Shown here: one piece after another, positions 24,211 to 36,857 of the stretch
How the letters are laid out: each line of letters opens with the position of its first letter
How positions within the stretch are numbered: the first letter of the stretch is position 1
Origin: Thereva unica
Lineage: Eukaryota > Arthropoda > Insecta > Diptera > Therevidae
Length of the DNA stretch: 64,000 nt
Assembly: GCA_949987705.1 (NCBI GenBank)
Contig: OX465281.1
Location: 8,038,001-8,102,000 of the forward strand
Direction: 5' to 3'
Notes under the pieces: generated by a model
What the model was told of the DNA's origin: nothing
What the model saw: only the letters and a program-made list of their open reading frames with translations
The model's database searches: none
Made by a program: the position numbers and the translations under genes

Positions 24211-24879
24211 CGGATCTACAGAAGAAATACTTGATAAAACCCGCAGTCCCAAGGTGGAAACAATAGTGATGAAGGATAGAAAACACGGCGTGAATGTAAC
24301 ACCAACGTTCGACTACGGGTACTAAGTGACCTCTGGCTTAACTTAGTCTTCCAATGGTAATGCGGAAATCTGCCCCGGGTACCTCTCCTTTCTCGCACAA
24401 CTAGTGGGATCAATATTGATATTGAAGAGCGGTCAGGATGCTCTTTATGGCCAAAACTGGTAGAAGATCAAATCTTTTCCATCTTCCCTTCTCCTGAAAA
24501 TGATGAAGAAAGTTTTAGACAAGCATATTACGATGAGCCTTACAATCCACTGCTTCCAATTTGCCTACCGACCGAACATATCTCGATGGCATGCCATATT
24601 CAAAAACAGGGCTGTTAGTTGATTGTGGCTATCGGTTCCGTGGAACAGCTTCCGAAACAGAAGAGCAATTGCTGTGTGAGGCTATAGCGGAGAGGAGATA
24701 GTGTCTCGCACCTCCTTTATACGTTTTTTTTTCTTCTCATGCATTCTTCATCGAAGTATACTGAAATCTCGCTTATTCTGACTGCAGCCTAGTTCTGCTC
24801 TCCAATTTCGCATATCAATCTTCTACCAAGATCCCAGTGGGAAAAATTGGGAGCGATGCCCAGGGGAGTGCACTTGGAG
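24211..24879. other. Unassigned intergenic DNA
   Basis: Nothing recognisable. Confidence 0.4.
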
Positions 24880-25115
24880 CACTCTCAAGGGAGCTTTCCT
24901 GGAGTTTTCATAAATTTTATAGAAAAAAAGAAAACGGGCAATTATCTTCATGCCCATAAAATGTGACATTAGCATACTCAATAGCCCGGCTCTCGTTCGA
25001 TACGGAGGACAAGCAGCTTTAGAAGTGGATAGAATTTAGTTGGGGGACTGCTTTGGTAAAGCCACTCTCGGGCTTGGAAAGAAAAAGGCAATTGCAAAAG
25101 ATTTTATTCATCTTC
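24880..25115 (+). mobile_element. 5S-rRNA-derived SINE, copy 2
   Basis: The core at about 24983-25058 has CGGCTCTCGTTCGATACGG, GACAAGCAGC and TTTAGTTGGGGGACTGCTTT. Upstream GGAGTTTTCATAAATTTTAT and downstream GCTTGGAAAGAAAAAGGCAA are shared with the copy at 35985-36218. The family therefore has its own body on both sides of the 5S core. Confidence 0.8.
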
Positions 25116-27364
25116 TTCGATGCCGGATCACATACCCACAGGCGCCCATGAATATTTCTTTTTTAAAAAGCTCTTTTATAATGCTCCAACAACGCCTTTT
25201 TGGTAGCATAAAAACGTATGCTCCCTCGCAATGACATGCAATGTTAAAAAGAATATAGAACGGGTATGGCAACGGGAGCACTCAATGCTCCTTTTGGTGC
25301 GCTCCTTTTCCCGCTGGGATGACACCATAAGCAAATACAGGGACGATTTACTAGCATCTTCGCCCACATAGAACTCTATTTTCCCTGAGCTAGGAGCTGG
25401 CGAAACTAAGGCTTGCCACACATTGAGTGCTCGGGCTTGCGTTTGGCGGACGTTGGTAATGTATTTTTTGGTAAAAGCGTGCGTTTGCATGTGCACACCT
25501 AAAAGGAACCATTTGATTCTTAAAACCTTCATTTCTCAAGCGCGCGCACTTCAAAATTCCCAATGAGTGCTAAATGGCTGCTAAGGCTGTACAAACGCGT
25601 TTATCTGTTTTATCCAGAAACGGAGCTCTTTGCAGGCACTAATAATCTACATACATCAATTGGTTAACTGCTCTACACGAGTTCCTGACGCTTGAGACCA
25701 AGGGGCCCTTTCATCTATTTTTGGTCAAGCAAAGCAGTTAGCTTGACCTATAGCTAAATATACTTGCTCGAAACTACAGAGATTGTCCTGGAAGCTATAG
25801 CGCTGTGCAAACCAGGTCGTGGATTGTTCCTTAGACCATATACAAAAAAATGGTACTTGATCCTCAACCAAGATCGATGCCCAAAAAAACTCAATGAAAT
25901 TTATATCCATAAATATGCACAGCCCTTAGCTCTTGTTGGATATTGTTTGAAGTTAGCTTGGAGTCATTTGGTGATATTTAGTGATCCTTCCCATTTGCGA
26001 TCACATTCAAAAAATAATATCCAACTTTCATATTTACTTAATTCTCCAGAAACAATCATTTTTTACTACCACTTTAAAAAACCCCATCTTTAATTACTCA
26101 CTTCGCCACAAATATAGCCGAAGAAAAGTAAAACATTATTTTTTTAATTTTTAAACTTAAAATTTCTTGCAAATTTCTTAATATTTCAAACTTAAGTCGG
26201 CGCCTTCGGGAAGCTTGAGGGTGCAAGAAACCCGCATACGAGTACGTTCATGAATAAATAAGGACTACTTCCCTGTACTTCATACACAACATCCCCTCGA
26301 GTAAATAATTGAGACGTTTTGCATGTAGCACGTTGCAAATTTAAAAATATCCTGGAGTACGCATAGCACCCATATTAGTGGATGGTAACTGAACCCTGAG
26401 CACGTGGTTGCTTTGAAGATTATTATTGGATTTGAATTGGATTTTATTGTAGCATTATTGCGGCCCCAATCAAAAGTAATAGTCCAAGAGATAGAGTCGA
26501 GTTTTGGATGGAAAACAAGACTTTCAGGAAGGACTTCGCCATCGAATCGAGGTACGCTCAAAAAGAGAGTTGAGTAGAGGGATTCAAAGCTAAGTTAAAT
26601 ATGCTAGCTCTAATTTATTTTCAGAGCCCAATTTTTTAAACATTAACTTTATAGGTAGGTACATTGTTAACTCAATTAAAGTTCTCTCCTAAGCTGAATA
26701 CATCCGCAATCTAATTGAGGTATCATCACAGAGGCCGTCGTGCCCGTGGACTTCAAACAAATGTAGAGAAGTAGGTTATGAGGGAACATGGAGGATACAG
26801 ACCATATACCTTTACCCCTTGAAGTTGGACTTTTAACTGTTCTAGCTCATTATTTCCGGACGATAAAGAGGGCGCAGACTACAGAGCCTGAGAAAGGAAA
26901 AGAAATGCCAAGAGAGATAGCAACTATTTAACTGATCCAGCCCTGGTCAACCAAGGATAATGGAAGATAAGGAAGAAATGATTTTTTAGGCCGGGTAAGA
27001 TACCGACAGAATTGATAAGAAGGAAAGTAGTGCATCTTCCGAAGCACTTACGGTTACTTATGTAGCGTAGCCAGTGAACTGTGTAGCGAGCTTCGACAAA
27101 GCGACAAAAATGCATAGAAAGGTCGCACCAAGCAATGACTCTTCAGCTTTTGCCCATCTAGACTAAAACATTACGGAAAATAGTTGTTGAGTTTAATCAG
27201 TAGGAATCTGACTCTACCCTCTGGGTGTGCAGACCTAGCGGTGTTTCCTGTTTAAGGCATGATGTGTCCAGGCCGTCAAGGACACATCCCCTGCTGCTCG
27301 ACTAATAAAAAACTCTTACCACTCCCTATAGTACAAAAAGAGAAGTAAGAAAAATTTAGGCTAA
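25116..27364. other. Unassigned intergenic DNA
   Basis: No gene or repeat family recognised. 26040-26220 is strongly AT-rich. Confidence 0.4.
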
Positions 27365-27515
27365 TGCGAGTGTTATTTTCCTAAGCGGTCCCCCAACTAA
27401 GTTCTAACCACTTTCAATGCTGCTTGACCTACGCAATCGAACGAGAACTGGTCTACTGAGTATGCTAATGGCATTCTTATTGGTCACCAAGATAATTACC
27501 CATTTTTTCCATCAA
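27365..27515 (-). mobile_element. 5S-rRNA-derived SINE, copy 3
   Basis: The reverse complement of the core reads CAGTTCTCGTTCGATTGCG, GGTCAAGCAGC, then GGTTAGAACTTAGTTGGGGG followed by ACCGCTTAGG. This is the best 5S match of the five copies: ACCGCTT and the GGTTAGnACTTAG box are preserved. Confidence 0.8.
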
Positions 27516-28011
27516 GAATGATAAGACTACAATTTTTGCTTCCTTTAGTGTAGATAAAGTGTGAACGTAGTATTCTTCGTGTTGACAATTCTATGTGGTT
27601 TTTATTGATACGTGCCTGTAGCGGTCTGCAATTGGAGAAGTCGAATTTTTATACTCATGCGTAGCGTGCCTTATGATAAGTGCGTACCTGTTTGGGGCTA
27701 AGAATGGACGAGATTTATTTTTATTTGGGTACTTATGACAACTGTGTTTATTCGAATCTGATTGATGGATAAAAAGAATGTCAAGGTTGTAGAGTAGGTA
27801 GATAGTAACCTGAGTCGAAGTTGGAACCTTGGCACGTTCGAACTACCTTTCGGACCAAAACGTGTAATCGATAGACATATCAATATATCACAAGATACCA
27901 GACATCTGGTTTTGTGGATATCCTTAAGCGCAGATTTAATACTCGAAACGACTTGCTACAATCTCCAAGAAATGTCGTTAGCGCACTCATGCAAGATGCA
28001 TGTAGCGAGGT
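27516..28011. other. Unassigned intergenic DNA
   Basis: Nothing recognisable. Confidence 0.4.
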
Positions 28012-28583
28012 CAGGGACGGCGCTTTTATAGGTGCAAATGGTGCACTTGCACCGGGCGCAATTTCAGAAATTAAGATTTTCGGCGGGAAACAACTGGATC
28101 GCCTCAATTTTGAAGGCTGTTAAGGGGACTGTTTTTTTCTATGCAAGGTTCTACAGTAGAAACTAATACATGCAGTACAGTGATCACCCTCCCTTTAAAT
28201 ATGAAGGTATATGGAGATTCGAGTATATAGTACTGATGATTTTCGGAGCCCAGGATTATACTCGAAATACAAAGTAAGGCAAGTGAAAAGTGAAGAAATC
28301 CTGGAGCATTAAACAGCATTAACGAGAGAGAGTATTGTGAAGTTAAAGCGCAAGATCGCGGGTACAGGCAGAGTGGCACTTTTATAGGCACAATTGGAGC
28401 ATTTGCACCGGGCGCAATTTCAGAAAAAAAGTGAAAAAGTGAGCCCATGCCTTCATTTTCATATAATAAAGGAACTCCAAAGAGTGTTTGTGTCTTTTTC
28501 CATTGCGATCAAAAAATGAACAGCTGATGGGGGCGCAATATGGCATACTGCACCGGGCGCAAAAAAGTCAAACGCCGGCTCTG
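28012..28583. mobile_element. hAT-like non-autonomous element with duplicated left end
   Basis: The left end CAGGGACGGCGCTTTTATAG and the complement of the right end CAGAGCCGGCGTTTGACTTT are hAT-style terminal repeats. Flanks AGCGAGGT and GGCGACGT fit a diverged 8-bp target duplication (6 of 8). A second left-end-like block, CAGAGTGGCACTTTTATAGG, starts near 28369, and the block TTGCACCGGGCGCAA occurs inside each end. No transposase ORF is present. Confidence 0.7.
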
Positions 28584-30014
28584 GGCGACGTACTACTACA
28601 TGCACGTGCTGCTGACCTATTTTTCTGAACAGTTAAAGAATACGCAAGTTAATTATTGCTATATTCAACTTTAAATATGTGAAAAAATTTGCTCTCGACA
28701 GCCCAAATTGCAATATCGAAAAAGTTATTATATAGTATAAGAAGTGCACACTCGCAACTAATCAAACACAACGCCGCAATAAATTTCCCATCAATAATTT
28801 CTTTGAAATAAATTTCGCTTATATTTCGAGAGCTCAAACGAATTCGCATTTCTGCGATATTTGCCCCAATAATTTCCATTTCAATTTCGCCTATTAATTG
28901 CAAAGTTCAACACGGAACTTTTTTTTAAAGGGCCACAATTTGAACAGAATCCATTTTAAAAACGAAATTAATCGCTCCACCGACTGTTCGAAGGCCCACA
29001 GAGCGCGCTCTATGAATTTAGGGATGTGAGAGAGTGCATGCATGTCCTCAACCCCCGCTTTCGGGGGGTATTTCAACCCTTCCACAGTGGGTGCAGAACG
29101 TGTATTCGGAAATGAGCCGAAATACACAAAAAACAAAATACATCAACAATTGGCAATTTCGATAATGTTCACTGGGACCGTGTCGCTTTGTTTTGTCTAG
29201 TGTAAAAATAATTGAAAGAGAATCCTTTAAAGGATCAAAACAAAACGATAGGAAAGAACAACAACAAACACACACGAGTGGAATATCCGCACGAGTCCCG
29301 TAATTACTGCAGCCCCGTGTAAGGATGGAAATTTTTATGCGCTTCGCATACTCTCATATGGAGAGTTCAGTTCACCTTTTGTGCGTTTTATCCACTCGGG
29401 GGGGATGTGTATTGATTGGGGGTGGTGGAACTGTGAGCTGAATGGATATGGATACCTTCGCAAGAAACGTCGAGCTCCTTGATTGATATCGAAAGTATTT
29501 CAGGAATTTTCAACAACAAATTTCGGTAATTAAATTCCGGGCAAGGTGACTCCAGAATAGATGATTTCTCCGGTGGAGAAAGAAGACATTCTCGTTCGTT
29601 CTGTTCTCGTTGTGCCAGAGACCAAGTGTGCAGGTTGTATGTGCTCTACATACAACCGACATCATTGTGCTACCTTGTATCTAGGCGACACATAATTCAG
29701 TTTATGGTAAGGATAATTGTAATGGATGCTTGTTACATAAGTAAATTGTCATGGGAAGTATGTGCTGTTATGGTAGGTAGCATGATGATAAAGACACTGC
29801 CGAGTTGAATCTCTTATTCTTAATCTACATACTCGTAAATAAAATTAAAATTGTGCTATGGAAGATGTGTTTTTGGGTGTGTTCTTCTTTTGTGTTATTT
29901 GTTTGTATTTTTTTGGGTTTTATATCACAAAAAGTTAAATTTGTTTGTAGATTTTTATGTTTTTTGCAACAGATGATTTAAAACTGAATCCCTTTTTCCA
30001 TGGTATACCGTCTT
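28584..30014. other. Unassigned intergenic DNA
   Basis: No gene recognised. Mostly AT-rich with poly-T near 29890-29980. Confidence 0.4.
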
Positions 30015-30336
30015 CTTCTTCTTTGATCCTTTAGCTGGCGGTCCGAGCGGGATGGCCCCCTAACGGATATGCTGCTGTCAGAGTAGCTGGGTCTCGAACT
30101 CTATTCACGATTCGCTTCCATTCGTTCCGATTTTTGGCGACGTTTCGAGCCTCGGTAATTGATTCTTTAGGTAGCCCTCGATATTCTTTACCTAGGTTTT
30201 CTTCGGTGCCGATCGCTGAATTAATCGCATTTAGAAGATCTCGAGTTTCTGGACGTCCGGTTTGAGCAGTGTCCACGTTTCCGATCCATTAAGAAGAATC
30301 GAAAGGATCAACGTTTTGTAAAGGCGTACTTTCGTT
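30015..30336 (-). pseudogene. RTE LINE 3' part, right half of a split copy
   Basis: Minus-strand reading gives TKVRLYKTLILSILLNGSE then TWTLLKP near 30330-30250, and ARNVAKNRNEWKRIVNRV near 30150-30100. These are the C-terminal RTE motifs also seen at 15050-15480. It ends with CTTCTTCTTCTTTG on the plus strand, the AAG-type tail. It probably belongs with the RTE RT fragment at 33100-33823, separated by the Jockey-like insertion. Confidence 0.65.
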
Positions 30337-30551
30337 TTGATGGCAATATTTATTTATTTACTTAATACTGCGAATTATAATATGATTGTACATACAATGA
30401 TTACTAATCATAATAAAGTGAACCTGCAATTTCAATCTACAGAAGCTACATTCTTCAGATCTACAACATTAAACGTAAAAACAAAAATATGGAAAAGTAA
30501 AAATACAAGAAAAACAAATCGAATTTAATAAATTGAATCAAACTTTAACTA

Positions 30552-32115
30552 CTAATAATTAAGTTCTAGAATTAATTTCCGAAAGGAATCACGAGGTATA
30601 GTGAAATCTACATGAGAACAAGCAATATTAAATAGCTTTGTTGAAACAGAAATAGGCTCGTGTGAACCATAAACTGTACGATGTGAAGGCATTTTTAAAA
30701 TATCCCTAGTGCGAATACTTCTTTCAGGGGCGTATAAATAATAAAAAGAAAGCAAATCCGGAGAGTTGATGTGGCTCATCAATACATCCCGAGCTAGCAT
30801 TACCGCTGCGATGTTTCTCCTGTGCGACAAAAATTTCAAGCCCAGCAATTTGCATCTGACGTCGTATCTGGGTAAATTGCACTCCCATCTCAATTTACGG
30901 AGCGCATATCTAGTAAAGGATTTTTGCACCGACTCAATCCTCTTGATGTGAACTTCATACTGCGGCGCCCAAATAACTGAGGCATATTCGAGGTGAGATC
31001 TTACTAATGACAAGTACAAGCTCTTAATAGTGTAAGGATCGTAAAACTCCTTGGAGTGCTTCATAACAAAGCCGAGCTTCCTAAAAGCTTTCGAGATAAT
31101 AAAATCAATGTGGGAGTTGAAAGTTAATTTCGAATCGAACACAACACCAAGGTCGTTCAGTTCAGTAATTCGAGCTAGGCTTAGGCTATACAGTGAATAA
31201 GGGAACGTAACGGAGTTATGACCACGGCTAAAAGTAAAGCATTTACTTTTATTAATACTCAGCACAAGGTGGTTGGATCTGCACCAATTGGATAGGGAAT
31301 TCAAATCTTGTTGGATACATGAACAGTCTCCAGCATTAACAACCTCACGAAGTAGCTTCAAATCATCCGCATACAGTAAGCATTTCGAAAAGGAGATGCT
31401 GTTAACAATGTCATTGATAAAGAGAATAAACAGCAATGGTCCAAGATGACTGCCTTGAGGTACCCCTGATCTTGGTATGAATGTACGTGAGATTGATCCA
31501 TTCACTTTTACGCTGATTTTTCTGTTATTTATAAAAGATTGAATCCAGTTAAGTACAGATGAGTGAAAACCAAGAGCTCTAAGTTTGTGGATTAATAGGT
31601 TGTGTGCGATTCTATCAAAAGCTTTCACAATATCTAGGCTGATAACATCTATTTGAGCACCATACTCTAACGAGTTCGAGATGAAGTGTGTAAAACAAAC
31701 AAGGTTTGTGACCGTTGAGCGGCCGGTTATAAACCCATGTTGAGCGGGGGAAATAAATTCTTTCACAAGATTGTATAATTTATGCTTTACCAGATTATCA
31801 AATAATTTTGGAATACAATTAGATTTGATAATGCCCCGATAATTGGAAATCGATGATTTAATGCCCGATTTAAATATTGGGCAAATAAATGCCTCTTTCC
31901 ATGAATCCAAGAATTCGCCGCTATTAAGGGAGAAATTTAGAATGAAGCAAAGAGGATTAGCGAGGCTATTAGAGCAATTTCTGAGGATCAGTGGGGGGAT
32001 TTTATCAGGACCTGCTTTCTTTTTCACGTCCAAGGTATTTAAAACTGTTAAAACCTCAACATTATTGAACGACAGTTGCCCTATATTTACAATTGATTCA
32101 ATATTTGAACAATAA
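30552..32115 (-). pseudogene. Jockey-clade LINE ORF2, reverse transcriptase and C-terminus
   Basis: A long open frame (about 493 residues from 32033, open to about 32115). It contains KKKAGPDKIPPLILR, NYRGIIK, QHGFITGRSTVTNL, VISLDIVKAFDRI, GVPQGSHLGPLLFILFIND and LLYADDLK (YADD at about 31366-31377), then the YLSLVRSHLEYASVIWAP block and a C-terminal region. All RT catalytic aspartates are visible. Upstream, at about 32145, the frame shifts relative to the CNLFAEFFESV segment (32087-32356), so the full ORF2 is broken. The family encodes target-primed reverse transcription machinery. Confidence 0.85.
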
Positions 32116-32578
32116 TCGTTAGGTGCAGAGACAGTTTCCGTTGCGAAACCGATTCAAAAAACTCAGCGAATAAGTTACAGGTAGATTCCGCATCAGTGGA
32201 GCATTTATTTTCCAGGGTCATAATATCCGGAAGATAAGAGTAAGATCTTTTTTTTATTAATAAAACTCCAGAAGCTACGAGAATCATGTTTAAGATTTGT
32301 TTCAATTGACCATAAATATTGTCGGTATAAGAACCTGTGAAGAAACTCATATTCACGCCTAAGTTGTTTAAACCTTTGCAAGTTTAAATCAGAGTTCAAA
32401 CATTTATATTTCTTATGGGCGTCATTTCTTGCATTTCTGAGATTTAGTAATCTTCTGTTATACCATAGAGGATGAGAGTTACTTTGATATGATTTCTTTG
32501 GGACAAATCTGTCAAAACCTTCATAGAGTACAGCTAAAAAATTAAGAAAAATTGAATTCAGCGAACTGCCTTGTGATT

Positions 32579-33095
32579 CTAATCGGATTTAACTAAAGGA
32601 AATTCATTACAAGAGGCAATAGAGAAAATATCATCGTTTATAAATATTAAATCAAGAAATTTACCAAAAAAATTAGGAGTTACATTAATTTGTTTAAGAT
32701 CGATCTCTAACAAAGAATCTACAACTAACCGTTCAGTATCACTTTTAACATTTAATGGAACCAAAAAGTGGTCCTCCTCACGCCATGACCAATTTATTCC
32801 AGGAAGATTGTAATCACCAAGCGCACAGAGATAATCCTTTAGTTTCTCATTCAATTCAGTGATGTTTTGCCAAGATGAGGCATTTAAAAATCTATTCGCG
32901 TCCATTGCTGGTATGCCAAGCTTAAAAGAAACAAAGGTAAGCTCATTAATTACCGCATCCTTTTTCGTTAAGCGTTTGCATACTATATCCTTATCCGGTA
33001 TGCTAAATTTAGTGGTAACAAATTTTTTCACTTCGTCTTCAGACGTTTTAGTATCTAGTCGGGAAACATGGAACAACATTGATTCACTATACACT
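32579..33095 (-). pseudogene. Fusion of LINE ORF1 RRM-like end to endonuclease end
   Basis: One frame (ORF 32579-33241) first reads LFHVSRLDTKTSEDEVKKFV...VCKRLTKKDAV, typical of the RNA-binding region of Jockey ORF1. It then runs without a break into ALGDYNLPGINW...FLDLIFINDD, the last conserved blocks of the APE endonuclease. The junction near 32850 removes the end of ORF1 and most of the endonuclease but stays in frame. The frame right of 33100 belongs to the RTE fragment. Confidence 0.7.
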
Positions 33096-33099
33096 ACTT

Positions 33100-33823
33100 G
33101 AGCGAGGCGAATGTTGCCGTTTCCTGGACTTTGGTCTTTTCCCCATTGATTATTAAACCGTATGACTTGGCGATGCGGAAAATGCCGTATAAGATGTCCG
33201 TTGCTTCGGAATCCTTGTCCGTGTCTATTGTCCGTGAACATTTAGTCGGTTACGAAGTTGTCTTCGTATCGAATTCCGAGTCGTCCATTGAATGCTTCAC
33301 GTGTCGATCACAACGTAAGTGGCGAAGCGACGTCCCCCTGTCGGACACCCGTTTGAATCGGGAAATTCTCGGATAAGTCGCTTCGAATACAAACGCTGCT
33401 GGTTGAGCCATTGTACCAAACTTGGAGAAATTGGAATATTTTCAATGGCACACACGTTCAGTTTCTGGTCCGAATGTCATATGCGTGTTATGACATGGAG
33501 TCGTTGGGGTAAGATATCACCTCCGGCTTTGATCATCTCGATGGTTACTTGGTCTATTCCCGGCGATTTTCCATTTTCTAGCGATTTTATTGCCGTCTTC
33601 ACCTCGATAATTGTCGGTTCGGTATCGAGAAACTGATTCGTCGGTTGTTCGATAATCGGCGGTTCGAGTGCTTGACCTTGTGGCGGATCGTGGTTGTACA
33701 ACTGGTGTAAAATTCTCTCCACCGCAGCAACCGCCATTGGGGAGAAGTCACGAAAGTTCCATGCGATTTGTTTGATGTCATTTGCTGCTGTTGTTTTGCC
33801 GCCTAACCGTCGGATTGTGCGGT
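33100..33823 (-). pseudogene. RTE LINE RT fragment, left half of a split copy
   Basis: On the minus strand EVKTAIKSLENGKSPGIDQV and EMIKAGGDILP (about 33590-33510) are the start of an RTE RT. GVRQGDVASPLTL (about 33345-33305) is the RT motif before YADD, and GLIINGEKTKVQ follows. The YADD region is deleted. The fragment is cut on the 5' side by the hAT-like element at 33824. Confidence 0.7.
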
Positions 33824-34259
33824 CAGGGGCGGCGCTTTCATAGGTGCAAATGGTGCACTTGCACCGGGCGCAATTGGACAGGGGCGCAACTTCAGAAATA
33901 AAATTTAAAAAAGAATTGAAACTTTGAAAAAAAAAATCATTCTTCATTTCATCTATTCATTCGAAATCAAATGAAAACCTGGTTGAACCAATATTATGTT
34001 GATAGGATGGTCACAGAAGAGGGATTGAAACCTGCTATAGAAATATTTTTCTCATTCAAGAAATCAGGCCGTGGCGAACTATTTTCCAATGCGACAATGC
34101 ACTTAAACAGGGGTGGCGCTTTCATATTGGCAAATGGTGTACTTGCACCGGGCGCAATTCGACTGACACCCAATTTTCCCATTGTGTTCATTGCGATAAA
34201 AAAATAAGAAGTATATTGGCATACTGCACCGGGCGCAAAAAACCCAAGTGCCGGCCCTT
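33824..34259. mobile_element. hAT-like element, second copy, duplicated left end
   Basis: Starts CAGGGGCGGCGCTTTCATAG at 33824. A second left end CAGGGGTGGCGCTTTCATAT starts near 34109, and the right end is GTGCCGGCCCTT at about 34248-34259. TTGCACCGGGCGCAA lies inside both left ends. No 8-bp duplication could be matched between the outer flanks. Same family as 28012-28583. Confidence 0.65.
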
Positions 34260-34367
34260 CATACAGCAGTATCGAAGTTAATCAATCAAACTACATTCAT
34301 TCAGCAATAAACAATATACAATTTATGCAATCTATCGTCAAACTGAAATAATCCAACAAAACATCTT

Positions 34368-35571
34368 TCAAAGAGTTTTGCCTTTCGCAAATGGAGCAAC
34401 TTCGTTCGTATGCAAATAGAATACACCATTAATTTTCTCGGGGGTCTTCTCGCCCATTAGTACCGGTTCACCAACGCAGTCCTTATTCATGAATGATTCC
34501 CAGCTTCCGCACTCATAACCATAAAATCCAACATCTGTGTATATCGATTCTGCAAAATATTTATAGGCTCTCTCATGGCTGCAGTCTGCAAATATTTCTA
34601 GTTTACAGAAAACATTTTTTTTTTTTTTTGAATAACCCAGAAACTTACATATATTATTACACCCTGGTTGAGGATGTTCACCAGCATTTGGGTAAAAATC
34701 TGCTATGCCCACAGTATAGTAGAATCCAACAGTTGGTGCAGCAGTGTGTATAGCGTCCACTAACTTAGCATCGCGAATGCTTAATGGCCTGAAAATTTCT
34801 GGATCATCGAAGCCTGGCCTAAATGGGTCCAAGCCTATATGGCAAAAAGGCGTAAGAAAGGCTCTCAAAACAGGTGCTAAATATTGTACCTGTAACTCGA
34901 TGAACTTTATGCTTGCAGAATTTCGCTGCATATCCCATTACATGAGCTCCTAGGCCGAATCCTATCAGGTGGATATTAGTTGAATTAACTATTTGGTCGT
35001 TGTTAAGATTCTCGATAAATTGTGCAACGTGCTGGCCGGCCGTCGGTGTGTAGTTGGCAGCTTGGATGTAAAGTTCGGTGTTGGAATTGTTAAACCAATT
35101 GTATACTAAAAAAAAACAGAAAAGTTAAGTATAAACCATGTTTTTTATTTATTAGTATGGATTTATAAGATACCAAAAAAATTGTAGCACCCGGATTTAA
35201 AGTATGCATCCTTAATAGTTCGGACAGATTCGCTGTTCGGATATTCCCGCCAACTGTTCGCCATGATTTTGAAGGGCCATGATTGTGCCTCTTGTAGCAT
35301 TTGGGCTTTCCAGACATCTTGATTTGGCAATCCATTACCGGGGGAAAACCGAAATATGATTGGCTCTTCTTTGTTGTTACTAAAGTAAGACCAATGTTAA
35401 AAACAGGATAAGATAACAATATTCACACTTACCATCCATAATAGTGAAATTCTACTTCACGGTCTCCGGCTTGAGGAGTTTTAGCAAATTGTTGATTTGG
35501 GTTCATGTCTCCTAAAATCTTATAGAATTCTTCTTTGTCAGTGTCTATTGTTTCAGATACAATGGTTCGTC
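34368..35571 (-). CDS. Lipase-family protein lacking the nucleophile serine, 5' exon not found
   Basis: Exons on the minus strand are 35433-35571, 35174-35379, 34890-35105, 34649-34834 and 34368-34585. All introns are short GT..AG and the frame is continuous (321 codons to the stop). The order follows pancreatic-type insect lipases: LVSYK-free N-terminal sheet, FKIMANSWREYPNSESV, YNW, then HLIGFGLGAHVMG, TGLDPFRPGF, DAIHTAA, DFYPNAGEHPQPGC and YCSHERAYKYFAESI. The active-site box GxSxG reads GFGLG, so the serine is replaced by glycine. The aspartate (GLDP) and histidine (CSHER) remain. No signal-peptide exon was identified upstream of 35571. It is a paralogue of the gene at 43386-44681 with the same intron phases. 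It is probably a secreted non-catalytic binding protein, as known for fly yolk proteins of this fold. Confidence 0.85.
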
Positions 35572-35984
35572 CTTTAATTAGTAAACAAACAAATGTGTAT
35601 TTAAAATGCCATGTGTTTTTCAGTTGTGTAGCATCTGCTACAATTGACTAAACTAAACTTAACAGTGACGTAACATAAATACTTAAATTGGTGACCGACT
35701 AACGTCACCAGCAGCACATCTGAAATGGTCCGATTCAGCACAGAGTTCTGCAATAATATATGAGTTGGCTCGAAATTGATCTTGGTGCAATAAGACCAGT
35801 GAAGTGACATGGGTACGAACAAAATGATGTAGAGCGTTCCTATACCAGTTCCAGATACTTTTTAATGTTGCATTGCATGTCATTTCAGAGTAGCACACTT
35901 TTTTTATGCTACGTCAAAAGCATTTTAGGAGCATTCTAAAAAAGCCTTTTAATAAAAAATATTCATGGTCGCCAGTGGATATGT

Positions 35985-36218
35985 GATTTGGTATCGAAAA
36001 CCTTTGCAATTGACTTCTGCTTTCCAAGCGCGATCGTAGTTTTACGAAAGCAGCAGTCCCCCAACTAAATTCTAACCACTTACGAAGCTGCTTGTGCTTC
36101 GTTTCGAATGAGAGCCGGTCCATTGAGTATGATATACTCTTTATGGCCACTAAAATAATCGTTCGTTTTCTTCGTTCTATAAAATTTATGAAAACTCCAG
36201 TAATACTTCCTTGGGAGC
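35985..36218 (-). mobile_element. 5S-rRNA-derived SINE, copy 4
   Basis: The reverse complement reads CCGGCTCTCATTCGAAACGA, CACAAGCAGC and AGAATTTAGTTGGGGGACTG. Upstream is GGAGTTTTCATAAATTTTAT as in copy 2, and downstream is CGCGCTTGGAAAGCAGAAGT. It sits about 0.4 kb upstream of the first identified exon of the minus-strand lipase gene. Confidence 0.75.
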
Positions 36219-36857
36219 ATATTTAACAGCGCTTAAAATAAGCTCCTGTGAACAAAGCTGACAATTTTTCGCATTGGGTTTCTAAGCCTAGTCTTATTTC
36301 CAAAAGCTCCAAAAGCAAATCATATGAGCAAGCGTAAACGGTACCAAATTTCTCCTAAAAAAATCCTAGCGAAGACACGAACCTTATTCTTAAAAGCTTA
36401 TGTTGAAAATTCCCAAAATATGAAGTGGGGAGAGAACCGTCTTTGCTTACCTACCCTGCATGCAATTATTGCGTTTGGATGTACATTTCAACTCTTGTTA
36501 TAGTGCGACGGAAATCTCGTTATTCCATCTGGTCATGGAAAAGGTCCTAAAAAAAATCGAGAAACTAATGAAAACCTCTCTTGCTACCTTGATTTACCAG
36601 AGGCAATAAATCAACTAAAAATTAAAATTTACCCCTATCAACTTCCCTAAAAAAGTTCCGAATGAAAGTTAGGGTACCTTTCCGACATAAGGACTTTGTA
36701 GTGACTACATTTATTTTTTTAAAGCGAAAGCCACTCCTAACCTATCACATACATCTAATCTATTGTAATCGATCACTTTCTGATGAAGCAACTAAACCAA
36801 CGACTGTATAGGTTAAACGGCTTTAAAAAAAATTAGGTCCAATTTTACTTCTAAAGG
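36219..36857. other. Unassigned intergenic DNA
   Basis: Nothing recognisable. Confidence 0.4.

Larger units (their letters stand above)
30340..33095 (-). mobile_element. Jockey-like LINE with internal deletion
   Basis: A minus-strand LINE that ends in AAGTAAATAAATAAAT (plus-strand 30347-30362). In order it holds a piece of ORF1, a piece of endonuclease, RT and the C-terminus. It lies between two RTE segments of the same orientation, so it most simply inserted into an RTE copy. I could not find a clear target duplication. Confidence 0.65.
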
